DNA of 20,769 nt from Smittium culicis (GCA_001970855.1 LSSN01002815.1:1-20769); one strand, 5' to 3'; positions 1 through 10,753 are shown, counted from the stretch's first letter. Notes: generated from the letters alone by a model not told the origin. Program-made: numbers and translations.

Positions 1-151
1 TAAATAATAAATAATAAATAATAAATAATAAATAATAAATAATAAATAATAAATAATAAATAATAAATAATAAATAATAAATAATAAATAATAAATAATA
101 AATAATAAATAATAAATAATAAATAATAAATAATAAATAATAAATAATAAA
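1..151. repeat. Perfect heptanucleotide tandem repeat (TAAATAA)n
   Basis: The unit TAAATAA repeats without a single mismatch from base 1 to base 151, about 21.6 copies. The first break in phase is at base 152. The array continues off the left edge, so its true length is unknown. It contains only A and T and does not look like a known telomere unit. A simple satellite at a contig end, where assembly stopped, is the most economical reading. Confidence 0.97.
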
Positions 152-2477
152 ATCATTCACTAATTAAAATTTTCCAACTTAAATGTATACTTTATTAAGC
201 TTTTATCAACTGGTTTAATTTTATTAAGATATAACTGAATGATCTACATCAATCTTTAAACAAAATTTTTTCAGTCAAAATGATGTCAAAAATGTTCTGA
301 GAAAATGGCACTAAGGATCTAAACTTTCCTTCGCTCCCGAAATTGTACTTCGAGACAAAATAACCACTGAAAAAACTGAGGTGTATTGCGCGCCTCAACA
401 AACATATATATTGTCTAATATTTATTATACAGTCTGCAATAAAACTATTCTAATGCTGTTTATTTAAATAAAAATTTTAAAAGCAACTAGTACTTGATAT
501 ACTAATTTCAATTAAATAATGTTTTTGAAGTATTATTTTTAAAATTCTTAAATATTAAGCTAAAAAATTAAAAGGATTAAAAAGACATTAATAATCCACT
601 TTCAGCTTTTAATACAGCTAATATACGATATGAAATAAAATTAAAGTATTCATTTCAAGAATCGAAATGTATTTTTATTCATTCTGTTTCGAATCTTTGT
701 TTAAAATCAAAAATTTTTTTTTTTTGATAGAGTATGATAATAACCTAGTTCCTTTTTAGTCATTACTCAGAGTGTTTAAATTGGATTGAGATATCGAGAA
801 TGTAGTATCCAAAAAAGCGTAACAAAGTCGTTTTGTTTCAAGTATGAAAGTTTTTTTTGAGATATATCGTGCCTGACGATTTCTTGCTGAGGAATTTATA
901 AGTTTGAATCCAGACTGTTATTATCGATGGTAATTATTACTTCATTATCAAATATGCTAAATTATACTTAAAAATCATCAGAAAAAATGATTTTGGTTGT
1001 TTTACCAACTAAAAACGATCCAAAAAACAACCCCATATCATTACTGACTTACCTATATTCCGAAATTTCATTTTTTTGGTTTGTCTTTGAAGAGATGTAA
1101 CACTTTGATACTAAACCCAATCGTTACCATATTTAAAGTGTCGAGTAATAATAGCCTCTTCTGACTTCAATACATTTTCCACATTATCAAACGTCCAATT
1201 TTTATGTTTCTTAGCAAAAATTAATCGTTTAGAAGTGCTTTCTTTTGAGTGAGTATTTTTTCATTTTCTTTTTCAAACTATAAAGTCATGCCTATTTAGG
1301 CTGGTTCGCAAGATCTGCAAAGTGGATACAATATCAGATTTTGGTTTTATTTCTCTTTGTATTTCTAAAAGTTAAAATTTTTAGTTCGAAGTTAAACTAA
1401 ATGATATGCTTAGAAATATTTTCGGTGATAATTTTATTGGAAGATCGTTATTAAGGCGAGATGATTTTGAATTTTACATATCAATATACTTTCTAACAAT
1501 CGAAATACTAGCACGTATTCTATCTGATACTTCCCTGTTTATCTTAACAATTTTATAATATTGCACAATTTCAAGTAACTTTTGACTCGATAGATTTTCT
1601 ATGATTGTTCAAAAACTTGCATATTATATATATAACAACTGTAATATATTTTATAATAAAATGGATGGTTTATAAGAAATCAGAGCTATATTGACTGAGT
1701 TATTAAATTCTTTGGTTTGAAGCTGTTAAACTTGAAAATTTCAAGTATTTCAAAATTTTTAGTATTTTTATATATATCTTTATTGATTCAAATATGATTG
1801 ATTTAAAACTTTGCTATTTTAAGTAAATATGGTGTTTAAACTTATAAATAATAATCTGGATTTGGTATATGCATTTTGAAAATTTTATCTTAATAAAATT
1901 AAAAGAAATAATATTATTCAAATAATTTTTTTTGCAGAATGTATGAATATTTATTTAAATATTTGAAATTTAAATACATTATAATAATTAGTTCAAACAC
2001 TTATTATATCATATAATATCCTTATAGGATCGGAAAAGAAGGAGATTTTCTATCTTTTGAATTCGAATTCTGTGATTATACTGTATTAAAGTCACTTAAA
2101 CTATCAGTATATTATAAAGCTGAACTTTTTAACTAAAAGTCTATGATATATATGAATAATAATAAAAAAAGGGAATTTCGTTTTATTTTTAATTACTACG
2201 TAGGATGAGGGGGGTAATGAAATTACGATTTTTTTAATGTAATCATAGTATTTTCAAGCAATAAAGAGGGGTTTTATTCCAAGCGACTTCAAGTATAATC
2301 TAGGCCATAAATATGAATGTTAGGTGAATATTTCCCACTAAGTATTTAGCTTAAGTAAAAATAGAAAATCGTACAGTTATGATATCTGATCAAAGTAGTT
2401 TTTCATAAATTATTAGGTATTCGAAATTAATAACCTGAGATGAGGCTCGAATGGCTCATAGAACATTTTTAGAGGAT
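152..2477. other. Intergenic AT-rich DNA, no gene seen
   Basis: All six frames are broken by frequent stops. I see no splice-compatible chain of exons, no tRNA and no conserved protein motif. Short A/T runs (for example T-rich at 714-726) and small AT dinucleotide stretches near 1622-1640 are present. A G-rich patch lies near 2206-2216. Nothing here is supported as functional. Confidence 0.6.
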
Positions 2478-2655
2478 TATGATAGACCATAAACTCTTAA
2501 AAAAATTATTGAATCGTTTATGTTCTAAAAGTAAATTTATCATTTTATGCTATTCTAAAAAATAGGCTATAGTTTTTAAGAAATTGGAATTAAACTGTTA
2601 TTAATGAATGTAGTTGGCCGTATTTAGTAGATCAAAAATATTCTAATATCCGTGA
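2478..2655. mobile_element. Degenerate second copy of the TTAA-type MITE
   Basis: This stretch is collinear with the better-preserved element at 6727-6914. Both contain an internal ATTCGTTTATG-like segment (2511-2521 here, with one difference). Both end in a (G/A)(G/A)TCAAAAAT block followed by CCGTGAAAGG and a TTAA-containing flank. The right end here reads CCGTGAAAGG then TTTAAA, so the last inner base has changed. The left terminal repeat is too decayed to place exactly and the left coordinate is approximate. It has no coding capacity. It is probably an old non-autonomous DNA transposon relic. Confidence 0.5.
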
Positions 2656-3627
2656 AAGGTTTAAATAATATAATGGATAAAGGTCACCATTTTTGAGATA
2701 AAATTTCGTAGTATAGCCGCCTTTTCTATAAGAATCAACAAGTAACAAAAGAAAATATCAAACTATAAATTGAGCTTCTGTAAAACTTTATGATTCTATA
2801 TTTACACGTTGGAAACACAATTTTCTTATCAAGAATTAATAATTCTGATAATATTAAATTCTTAGCCAGAATAGTTCCAAAAACAAAAACCAGAAATGCG
2901 GTTTATGGTGAGTTAATATTGAATATCCTGATTTATTTCAATCTTTAGTAATTATTAAAGAATTATAGTTAAATATATAAAATTTCGTAAAGCTAAACTC
3001 AATATTTAATCATTAGTTATATTTATATAAATAGAAAAATTAAAAAAAAAATCTACATCATATAAGCTTGCATTTATTATATAACCAGTAAAGTAAATAG
3101 ATTAGAAATTGTATACAACCTCATCAATAAAAATTAAACAGTTTGATGAATGTTTTCTACTAACTGATGCTTATCATGTATTTTTGTACAATGTAAATAA
3201 ATATCCAAGGTCGATTTAAATACTAAATTCTTAATATTTCTAGCTATCTAATCATATACATCACAAATATTTTCCATATAATTAATGAAAAAAAAATTCA
3301 AAAAAGCCAGCTTCTTGGTTTTTGTAAGAATAATTTACCAAATTTTATCAGATACTAAAGTAGAACAGAGAAATGATAATATTTTAAAAATAAATACATC
3401 TAGTTTATTTAAAATTAGAATGTCGGAAAAGTTCTATTACGGTTAACTAGGGATTTTGAAAATAAGAGAAAGAAAAAAAAATGCATATCACGAAACTAAA
3501 TTCCCGTGAATGTCTAGAACATTGATATAAATAAAAAAAGGAGTTAAAATAAATTAAGATGCAACAAAGATTGGTATAAAAAGGTTCCAGGATTTGGGCC
3601 TTATATTTTGCTATATAGAGAAATTTT
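2656..3627. other. Intergenic AT-rich DNA, no gene seen
   Basis: No frame stays open for a meaningful length, and no RNA gene or further copy of the window's repeat families was recognised. Poly-A runs occur near 3040-3050, 3287-3296 and 3472-3481. Confidence 0.55.
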
Positions 3628-4000
3628 ATATATAGGGCATTCTTAGGGGAAGCGGAACTATTTTTCTTAGAAATTCTATTTGCTTATTTTAATTAAGTAA
3701 AGATATTTGATGTATCAGATAAACCATTCGATGTTATTTTTTAAAAATATTTAAAAATAAAAGCGCTATTGCAAAGTATGAAAAACTTGATAGGATCTGA
3801 AGATTGGGAAAATCAGTTTTAGTTATAACATGGAAAAGGTTTATAAGCTAGTAGTTTAAATGTACAATTAGCTTCGATATATTTTTAAGCGCTTAGTTTT
3901 TATTTATTTAATTTAAAAATTAATGCTAAATCTGGACCGCTGGTCCAAAAAAAGCTTAAAATGAGTAAGCTCCGTTCCTCGGAATAATCTTTAGTATATA
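3628..4000. mobile_element. MITE-like element, family M copy 1
   Basis: The left end (TATATAGGGC, then AGGGGAAGCGGAACTATTTT around 3646-3665) is the approximate inverse of the right end (CTCCGTTCCTCGGAATAATC, 3970-3989, followed by TATATA). The interior at 3661-3795 aligns without long gaps to copy 2 at 16440-16575. They share CTTAGAAATTCTATTT, then a TATCA block, then ATAAACCATTCGA. This copy is about 370 nt, longer than the others (~175-205 nt), so it carries extra internal sequence. It has no ORF. Terminal inverted repeats abutting TATATA suggest insertion at TA-rich sites, as for Tc1/mariner-type MITEs. That assignment is inference. Confidence 0.55.
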
Positions 4001-4883
4001 TCGGAGGACTATAGGAGAACATAGCTTCATTTTATTGTCTCAGAGTTTGAGATAACTTATTCTTGTTTTATTTTATTGTCAGAGTCTGTCATAACTTTAT
4101 TTAATAGATATTTCATTTTCTAGCACATATTTGCGAGATTCTTTATAAAAGAGCCATTTTATAGTGTAAAGTGCTACAGTTTATATAACGCATAAAAAGT
4201 TAATGACAAATGAGTTAAATAATTTCTTAGTTTAGCAAATAAAAATTTCAAAAGTAAATGAATAATAAATAGCTGAAATGCCTTTTCAACTCCGCTAATA
4301 ATATTTACGTTTGAATATGCATAAGCCAAAGTCATTAAGCTGAAACTATGTGCTCTTTTCGTTCAGAATCTCCCACTTGATAAAATTTACAGTAGAATCA
4401 AATAATCTATTAGATAAGATTTGCTAATATGTTTTAGGAGTAAATTCTGAGCCGATGGGAGTAGTTAGTGCAAACGATGTAGCTGGAATTTTAACCCATT
4501 CATCGTCATCTAACACTAGTTTATGAAAAGTCGCAAATATACTTAATCATCTATAATTGCGTATTTTTATGATATAATATATTTTCAGTTATTTATTATT
4601 AATTTATTATCCTCGAACAAATCGCTAAGCAAAAGAAATGTATAAAGTGGCTAGTTTTTTTAAAAAGAATCGCCATAAGAAAATACTTTACTTTTATTTT
4701 TCTCGCTATTATATAACCTAATTTTCCATTACTTTATTTGTTTGAAAAGCATATTATACCGCAATTACTCAATAAAACTATTATACTAATAAAACCGGTT
4801 GAATAATTTAACTGATTTTATTATTATACACATTTGATTTACCAATCAGTAAGATAAAAACTTTGTTTATGGGTAAGAATGAT
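4001..4883. other. Intergenic AT-rich DNA, possibly the body of a longer family M element
   Basis: No coding frame or RNA gene is recognised. The bases just after copy 1 (about 3994-4030: ATATATCGGAGGACTATAGG, then GAGAACATAG) resemble an inverted version of the end at 4884-4926. This whole stretch could therefore be the interior of a ~930-nt element. The match is imperfect and I cannot test it without alignment. Confidence 0.35.
4030..4101 (+). repeat. Local direct duplication of ~31 nt
   Basis: Two neighbouring segments, 4030-4061 and 4071-4101, both begin TTTTATTGTC and continue through AGAGT, a GA/GTC block and ATAACTT. They differ by a 2-nt indel and a few substitutions. This looks like an old tandem duplication. 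No function is suggested. Confidence 0.6.
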
Positions 4884-4926
4884 TCAAAAAAATAGTTCCG
4901 TTCTTCGATGTTATCTCCCGTATATA
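4884..4926. mobile_element. Right end of a family M MITE
   Basis: The sequence AAAAAAATAGTTCCGTTCTT followed by CGATGTTATCTCCC and TATATAG matches the right ends of the copies at 3628, 10549, 11031 and 16416. Inverted, it closely matches the left end of copy 1 at 3630-3666, including the outer TATATA. The partner end is uncertain (perhaps about 3994), so only this terminus is annotated. Confidence 0.5.
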
Positions 4927-4987
4927 GATATCTAAATAAAAAAAGAGATTCCCCCTCCCCAAAAAAAAAGAGAAAGCGATGCTAATA

Positions 4988-5088
4988 GGGTATACTTATC
5001 CCCAATTGAACACTTTTTTACCAGTATTTTTTAGCTTCATTGGTGACACAGAGAAGAATATCAGCCTATCCGCCCAATAAGTATAGCC
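4988..5088. repeat. Imperfect inverted repeat, arms ~12 nt
   Basis: GGGTATACTTAT at 4988-4999 is the inverse, with one mismatch, of ATAAGTATAGCC at 5077-5088. About 77 nt separate the arms. It could be the ends of a very small element or a hairpin-forming locus. No other copy was seen. Confidence 0.45.
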
Positions 5089-6722
5089 ATTTCGAATCTG
5101 CGAGTATTACTAGGGCGTAGATAAGGCCGACGTCAATTAAGAAACCCTAAGAATTGGAATGTAAGGAATGTTAAAGGAAGGGAACGCTAAAGTGTTCCAA
5201 AAGTCGAAAAATAGACAAAATAGATTCTAGATTTTCAGATATAATCTATTTAGCACTAAAATGGGTAAAATTCGGCTTTCGAAAGAGTGGGAAAAAAAAA
5301 AGTTATCCAAACTAGTATGTATTTTTTTTTTTGATCATGCCAAATTTGGAAGTTGCAGTTATAAAATAATATTACCTAAAAAAAACAGATCTATTGCTCC
5401 AATCAAACTATACATTTTTTCAGATTTATGGGTAATAGTGATTGAATTGATTCAAGTTATTAAAAAAATGATAATTGAATATCAGAGCTTAGTATTGGAT
5501 CTGCTCAGTCCAAACACCCTGATGGTATAGCCATGAGAGAATCAGGCCGATAAACAGCTTCGAAGGGTTATACGGTTATATTTTCAATTAGTAATGCTAT
5601 ATTTTTTTTCCAGGAGAATAGGTACATATTATCAAGTTTTGAGTTTATTAGAAAAGAAGTATATTAGGGAATGCTTTAAAGAAAGAGTAGGTAAGGGTAC
5701 TCGTGTTATTGAAAAAAAGAGAAGCGTTTTCATTATGTGTATGAAAATCCAAAACTTTAGACAAATGTAATTGAATAAAGGACTTTTTTAGATTGGCGAT
5801 AATATTGGACAAAGCAAGCAAACATCACGCCTATTTACTACTCGCAGTTTGGTAGCAGTTTATGCCTCCGACTTTAAATTGGCCTGAAGTAAGAAGAATA
5901 TTAAGATTCAGAAGTACGTGAATTGCAATTATAAAGCTGATGGTTAGCGATGTCTTTTCTAGCTTAAAACATTGCCTTTTAATCTAAATCTTCGCCTTTA
6001 AAATATAAGGTAGATACTAATCATCTAGCCAGTCGCTGATGGTGTTGAATGATAAGAAATAATAAGATTATCTAATATCTAAGCCAAAAAATATAGTCTA
6101 GAAATTTTTATAGGGTAGACAAGCAAATAAAATAAGCAATGTGATGAGAAATAGAATCTCATAAGCAATAAGTGGGGAAGTATTCGTATACTTTACTCAA
6201 CACATACGAGCTTTTAAAGCGTACATGTACAGCTCAGCCCAATCGCCGTCACGTACTTAATAATATCAATCACATGCAGTGGTTGGGACACCAATTAAAA
6301 TCTCTTTTTTTTTTTTGCTTATTTCAACTATTTTTATATTTCAAATAGTTTTTATATAGCAGGATCAGTTTCAATTTCAATATCGCCTATACTTCGTTTT
6401 TATTCTAAATTTTTTCAAGGGGGAATGGGTCAAGTATTTGAGGGTGATAAAATGCCTACAATTACTGTTGCTCCAATAGTATAGACTCTAAATAGGCTTG
6501 AAATTGAAAAAGTTATTTGTAAGATGGTCAACAGAGTGTATTTGTTCTGATAGAACAGCTAATTGGGTGAACTTATATTTAAAACAAAAGCTATTTTTTT
6601 TTGCCTTATTATCCACTGTGAAAATCAGCCCGGGTCCAAATGTTTTATTGTGAAATTTAGCTGGAAATTGTTGATGTTTTGGATGAGCCTTAATATCTTG
6701 GTAAATGTGCCAAAGTGCTTGT
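5089..6722. other. Intergenic; scattered short open frames, no recognisable gene
   Basis: Base composition is slightly richer in G+C than to the left. There are isolated open stretches: 5261-5530 on + (89 codons), 6179-6358 on + without an early start codon, and 6491-6742 on - (84 codons, no ATG). None shows a domain I know, none is flanked by a convincing chain of splice sites, and open frames this long are expected by chance over several kilobases. Decayed coding or retroelement sequence is possible but unproven. Confidence 0.45.
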
Positions 6723-6726
6723 TTAA

Positions 6727-6914
6727 CCTTTTCCGTCCAAAGCTATTATAAGCAATCATATTTATGATTCGTTTATGATTTATAAATAAAATATTTATTT
6801 GCTGTAATTATACAGCAAACCAATAACTAATAAAGTCTCAGAGTGAAGATATTTTAATTGAGTACGATTGTATATACTTTATTAGGTCAAAAATCGATAC
6901 CGCCCGTGAAAGGG
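6727..6914. mobile_element. TTAA-flanked MITE with piggyBac-like ends
   Basis: An 188-nt segment is flanked on both sides by TTAA (6723-6726 and 6915-6918). Its ends are imperfect inverted repeats: CCTTTTCCGTCC on the left, and the inverse of the right end reads CCCTTTCACGGGCGGTAT. Duplicated TTAA targets with CCC...GGG ends are the known signature of the piggyBac superfamily. Near the centre is a perfect 9-bp hairpin, with arms TTTGCTGTA and TACAGCAAA (6798-6819) around an ATTA loop. It has no ORF for a transposase, so the element is non-autonomous. A diverged sibling lies at 2478-2655. Confidence 0.65.
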
Positions 6915-6918
6915 TTAA

Positions 6919-7263
6919 AGGATTATTTTATTAATTGGCTCAGCTACTTGATTGTAATTTTTATTTTTAGTTTCAGTTTCAGATTTTATTATTTCTGTTG
7001 CTTTTTAATTGCCTAAAAACGATTAAATTATTATTCACATTTTTAGAGCGAATATAAAAATAAATTTAATTGTAAGTATAAAAAAGCTCTCCAATTTTAT
7101 GGGCATTAAGGATTTTTAGTTAATAATAAACAAATCTTATAAGAATATCAGCAAATAAATCTGCCAATTAGATCTTGTCGCGAAAAAGCAACAAATAGGC
7201 TGCAGATTAATTAAAGTTTGGTGCCAGCACGAGCCTTATTAAAATGCTCGCTTGTAATTTGAG
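6919..7263. other. Upstream region of the resection-factor gene
   Basis: Non-coding. No repeat family member was recognised. It probably contains distal promoter sequence for the gene beginning at 7436, but no specific operator can be named. Confidence 0.4.
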
Positions 7264-7270
7264 TATATAA
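7264..7270 (+). promoter_or_regulatory. Possible TATA box of the CtIP/Ctp1-like gene
   Basis: TATATAA lies 166 nt before the ATG at 7436. The sequence between is C-rich for this locus and lacks other strong TATA matches. In an AT-rich genome such a motif is weak evidence on its own. Confidence 0.25.
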
Positions 7271-7435
7271 ATGTTACTATTTTCTGAACGCCTAAAAATC
7301 CTGTTATTTTAACACAAATTCCCCTAACACTACACATTCTTTTGCTCAATATTCGAGTCCAGTAAAAAAAATTTATCTACCTATTAGCTCCCTCAAAACA
7401 TTAACTAATATCACTGCCAACCTCTTTTTTGATAA

Positions 7436-8998
7436 ATGACTGACATGTTCCAAGTCGCCAAATCTAACTTCTCTGCTATATGCGAGCATTTCATCGAAAC
7501 TAAGAATTCTGTCCTTACCCTTGGTTCAAGAATGGAAGAATTAATAGGTTAGAAATCTGAACTTTATTAAGATTACATACCAACTCCATTTGTCTATATA
7601 AAAACAATTTGGATTTTTACCTCGCTACCCTTAATTACCAATTTTGATTCTTTTCTCTTACTTTTATTTATTTTAGAAATGTTGAAATCCAGCCAGACTA
7701 TACTTCTAGAAAACTACGAAAACAAAATCGAAGAGTTTGAAGCCCTAAAAACTGAATTTCAATCAAATAGCATTTCTTGGAAAAACGAAAAAGAGTCTTT
7801 ACTCGCAGAAATAAAACATTTAAAGAGTATAGATTATATGAGAGAGTACTTAAACGCAGATGTTAAAAACATTCTCAATATCAAAAATAATTACGCCTTT
7901 GATGAAGAATCTCTAAAAACCTTAAATCCTTTGGCTCCGAAACCAACCCAAAAATCTAGCTCCCATTCACGCAATCCTTCACAAAAACGTAACTTGCAAT
8001 CTAAATCTCCAGGTTATTGTATATAACTACATTCTACAATTCTATATAGTTCAATATAGATACTCAAAATGCTTAATATTTAAATATTTATGTAGATTCT
8101 TCAAAAAACAATCACGCTCAGGTAATTGATTTAGAAGACCCTGAAATGAACCACGAGCCGACTAATATCCCTCAACCTCCTTCAGATCATATTAATTCCA
8201 ACTCAGTGGTAAGTTTTTTAAGCATAGCCAATAACAATTCATATATCATTATTTTTTCACTTGTCATAAAAAAATTCTTCTTTATTTCTAATTTAAACTG
8301 TTTTCGTTTTTTTTATTTTAGGCCGATAATTATCATGATTTCAATTTACCCTCAAAACAAGGAAAAAAACCAAAACACAGTTCTTCAAGTAATCTAAGCT
8401 TAAGCAAACAATGTTCATCGCCATCACGTAGCCACATGTCCAATAATACCAGCTCAAGCTTAGAATCAAGTCCAACTAAATCAAAAAAAGAATCTCTCGC
8501 TAAAGACACGCCCACCGACCAAACACCCAATTCTAGCAAACTCAATATTAAACAAACTAACCTTGAAAATAAGGACTCTAAAAGGTTTCATTTTATGCTA
8601 TTTATACCATTTAACCTCTATTTTTATAAAAATATATGTATTACTATTTAATTAAAATTGTTTTTTTTAGCAGAAAAGACGAGTTTTTATATAAAAAAGA
8701 TATACGCGCCAAATCAGATCGTAAAGAATTACATGGATCCGGTTGCCCTTGCTGCAGCAAGTTTTATGAGCTTGCAGGTCCCATTAAGAGCGTTGAAAAT
8801 CCCCCTGATTTGACCAATAGGCCTAAAAATACCTCAAACAACAACCCAGATAACGCTATGGACACTGATTCTCACTCATTTATGAACCCTGAAACCGAAA
8901 TGACCCCTGATGAACACAAACAGAGAATATCTAGGCATAAGAGTGTTAAAAAAAATGAAAATCATTCTAGCGAGTTTTGGAGTATAGATTTTCCTTAA
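7436..8998 (+). CDS. ctp1: CtIP/Sae2/Ctp1 family DNA-end resection factor, five exons
   Basis: Exons are 7436-7547, 7677-8012, 8096-8208, 8322-8584 and 8671-8998 (383 residues), all with GT-AG introns that keep frame. An in-frame TAA at 7433-7435 fixes 7436 as the earliest start. Residues ~1-90 are charged and heptad-like, consistent with the family's oligomerising coiled coil. The middle (~120-275) is Ser/Pro/Lys-rich and probably disordered, with several S/T-P pairs. The C-terminus carries the family signature: HGSGCPCCSKFYE (296-308, a CxxC), SRHK (362-365, in place of the usual RHR) and a terminal FWSIDFP (377-383). Family members activate the Mre11-Rad50-Nbs1/Xrs2 nuclease to open double-strand breaks in the nucleus. 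Length is close to Sae2 (345) and Ctp1 (294). The donor of intron 4 (GTTTCA) is weak and its acceptor is a TAGCAG tandem. The family call rests on C-terminal motifs only. The symbol is by analogy. Confidence 0.82.
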
Positions 8999-10393
8999 AT
9001 ACTAAGGAGTACATGTAGCTTTTACACCTTTTCTGTAAAATCGGAACTAGGAGTTTTACCCTCACTCCATCCTATCCCACCTTTGTTTTATATCTCAAGA
9101 CCAAGGTTCTTCATTTCGCTATTTTTTCACGTATCGTTTTTGAGGCAATGTGCCCTTTGATCTGGATTAAAGGGGAACAAAAAAGCCTTTTTCCCTTGAA
9201 TTTCTGCTAAACCTTAACCCATCTAATATTCATCTTTATATTTAAAAAAAAAGTATTAGTGATTTAGTAAATTACTACTTTTTTATATACATCATTTAAT
9301 TATACATTTTTTTATCCACTATCATTACGCGTTCAATAAAATTCTCAAAGATCAAGGTTTTTTGAAACATATCTAGCAATCTACCCAACAGATCAAATAT
9401 ATTTATTACTAAACATGTTTTTTTAGTTATTTTATAAGGAAGCTTGTTTTAGAAATATAACATATATAAGTGAATCTTTAATATCTAGTCGTATACTTAC
9501 ACATTCGTTAGCAAAGATAATTTTGTTTTTGATTAATCATACTTGATTATCTAATGTTTTTTTCAGTCATATAAATTAAATGAACCAAAACTGAGAAAAT
9601 ATTATTTATAATTTAAAAATTGATGGGGGGGGGGGGTGGTGAGGAAGGGTTTACATACTTGTATATAAATACTCAGGGTACATTGCGATAGATCATATTC
9701 ATATTCGATTACGACTAATTTTCTTGGTATTGTAAAAAAACAAAAAGCTGGATTTTTATTAATGCTGGTTCTTCTTTCTCCATCAAAAAAAAAAAAAAAA
9801 CGAATACTCAAACAGCGATTCTTAGTAACAAGAAGAAGAAAAAAAAAATTAAAATTAAAAAAACGAAATTTTTGAAAAAAGAAAGCTGCAAATAAAATGA
9901 AAACTAGAAACTCTGTTGTTACCAAAAGTAAATATTATACGCGGCTCATTAGAATAAAATTCTTCGATCAGTAAATATAGCTTAAATGAAAAGCAAAATA
10001 AAACAAGACTCAATGTTATAGTAGCAGTATTAGTAGTTTTTTTTTCAATATCTAAAAAAGCTTTATTTTTACTTATTCGATTTCGTAGGTTTTTTCTATA
10101 TCAATTCATATTTAACCATCTTTATTTTAGGCTATCAATAAATAAATAGTATATTTATAATTAAAAGAAAATTTAATTTTCAGACTTATTGTTACTATTA
10201 GTATTTCTAGTTTGGATTAATTTTTATTAACAACTTCTTTCATTATTAATGCGTGTTTAATAAAGTTCAATTTAATTATTAAATTCAACTTTATCATAAA
10301 TATTTTGTAATAAAATAATACATTTTAATATTTTTTATATTCTAAGACTGAGCCCATATGCGAACCTACGACTTCTCAAGATCATCAAAAAAC
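8999..10393. other. Intergenic region with homopolymer tracts, no gene seen
   Basis: The - strand frame at 9602-9925 is open only because it translates homopolymers (long Phe/Leu runs) and is not a gene. The stretch contains 12 consecutive G at 9625-9636, 16 consecutive A at 9785-9800, and an AAG/A-rich purine run at about 9831-9848. An AATAAA at 9335-9340 could serve as a distal polyadenylation signal for the gene ending at 8998, but it is 340 nt away. Confidence 0.5.
9625..9636 (+). repeat. Poly-G tract (12 G)
   Basis: Twelve consecutive G, followed by TGGTGAGGAAGGG. This is exceptional in a sequence that is overwhelmingly A/T. It may be a slippage-prone site or could form a G-rich structure. 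The exact count may be affected by sequencing error. Confidence 0.85.
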
Positions 10394-10408
10394 ATAGTTT
10401 TTATACTT

Positions 10409-10504
10409 TTTTTTTTGTCTCAGAGAGTTTATTAAGCATAATTTAAAAGTATACTAAACACTATCAAAAAATATTTAAAAGGTTAAAAAAAATATTAAAA
10501 AAAT
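10409..10504 (-). mobile_element. Short poly(A)-tailed retroposon fragment A
   Basis: Read on the - strand, this ends in CTTAATAAACTCTCTGAGAC followed by a run of A (10407-10416 as T). It thus has a polyadenylation signal just before a poly(A) tail, as in a reverse-transcribed 3' end. It is flanked by imperfect 15-nt direct repeats, ATAGTTTTTATACTT (10394-10408) and ATAGGTTTTTTACTT (10505-10519), with 13 of 15 identical. These are read as an aged target-site duplication. The body is about 85% identical by eye to fragment B at 10854-10995. It is non-coding. Confidence 0.6.
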
Positions 10505-10548
10505 ATAGGTTTTTTACTTGATCCATAATATTTTAGATGAAATATATT

Positions 10549-10753
10549 GCTGAGGAATTAATTCGAGGATCCTGAATTTTTTTATTAATTGCGTCTAAAT
10601 TTCAGATTTGGTTTAATTTTTATACTTTGTTATAAATACTATTAAATAATATAGAATATAATGACAGTTTTAGTTCATAAATTAAGCTTATTTGAATCGC
10701 ACCATTAAATGAGATTTCTATGAAAAAAAGTTCTACATCCTGAAATAATCTCC
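10549..10753. mobile_element. MITE-like element, family M copy 5
   Basis: The left end ATTAATTCGAGGATCCTGAA (10558-10577), followed by T7, is the approximate inverse of the right end A7, GTTCTACATCC, TGAAATAATCTCC (10723-10753). Size is ~205 nt, in the range of copies at 11031 and 16416. It is non-coding, and its flanks are too AT-rich to define a target duplication. The assignment rests on the paired ends and their match to the other copies. Confidence 0.5.

Noticed and set aside
5261..5530. 89-codon + strand ORF
   Set aside because: It has no domain, an odd Lys/Phe/Ile composition driven by poly-A/T runs and no splice context. The length is within chance for this much AT-rich DNA.
9602..9925. 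107-codon - strand ORF
   Set aside because: It translates homopolymer tracts (poly-C and poly-T on that strand) into Phe/Leu/Pro runs and is not protein-like.
10346..10392. tRNA-like 3' half on the - strand (GTCGTAGGTTCGCATATGGG)
   Set aside because: It has a B-box-like GGTTCG but the T-stem does not pair, and no acceptor or D-arm is present. At most it is a decayed tRNA or SINE head.
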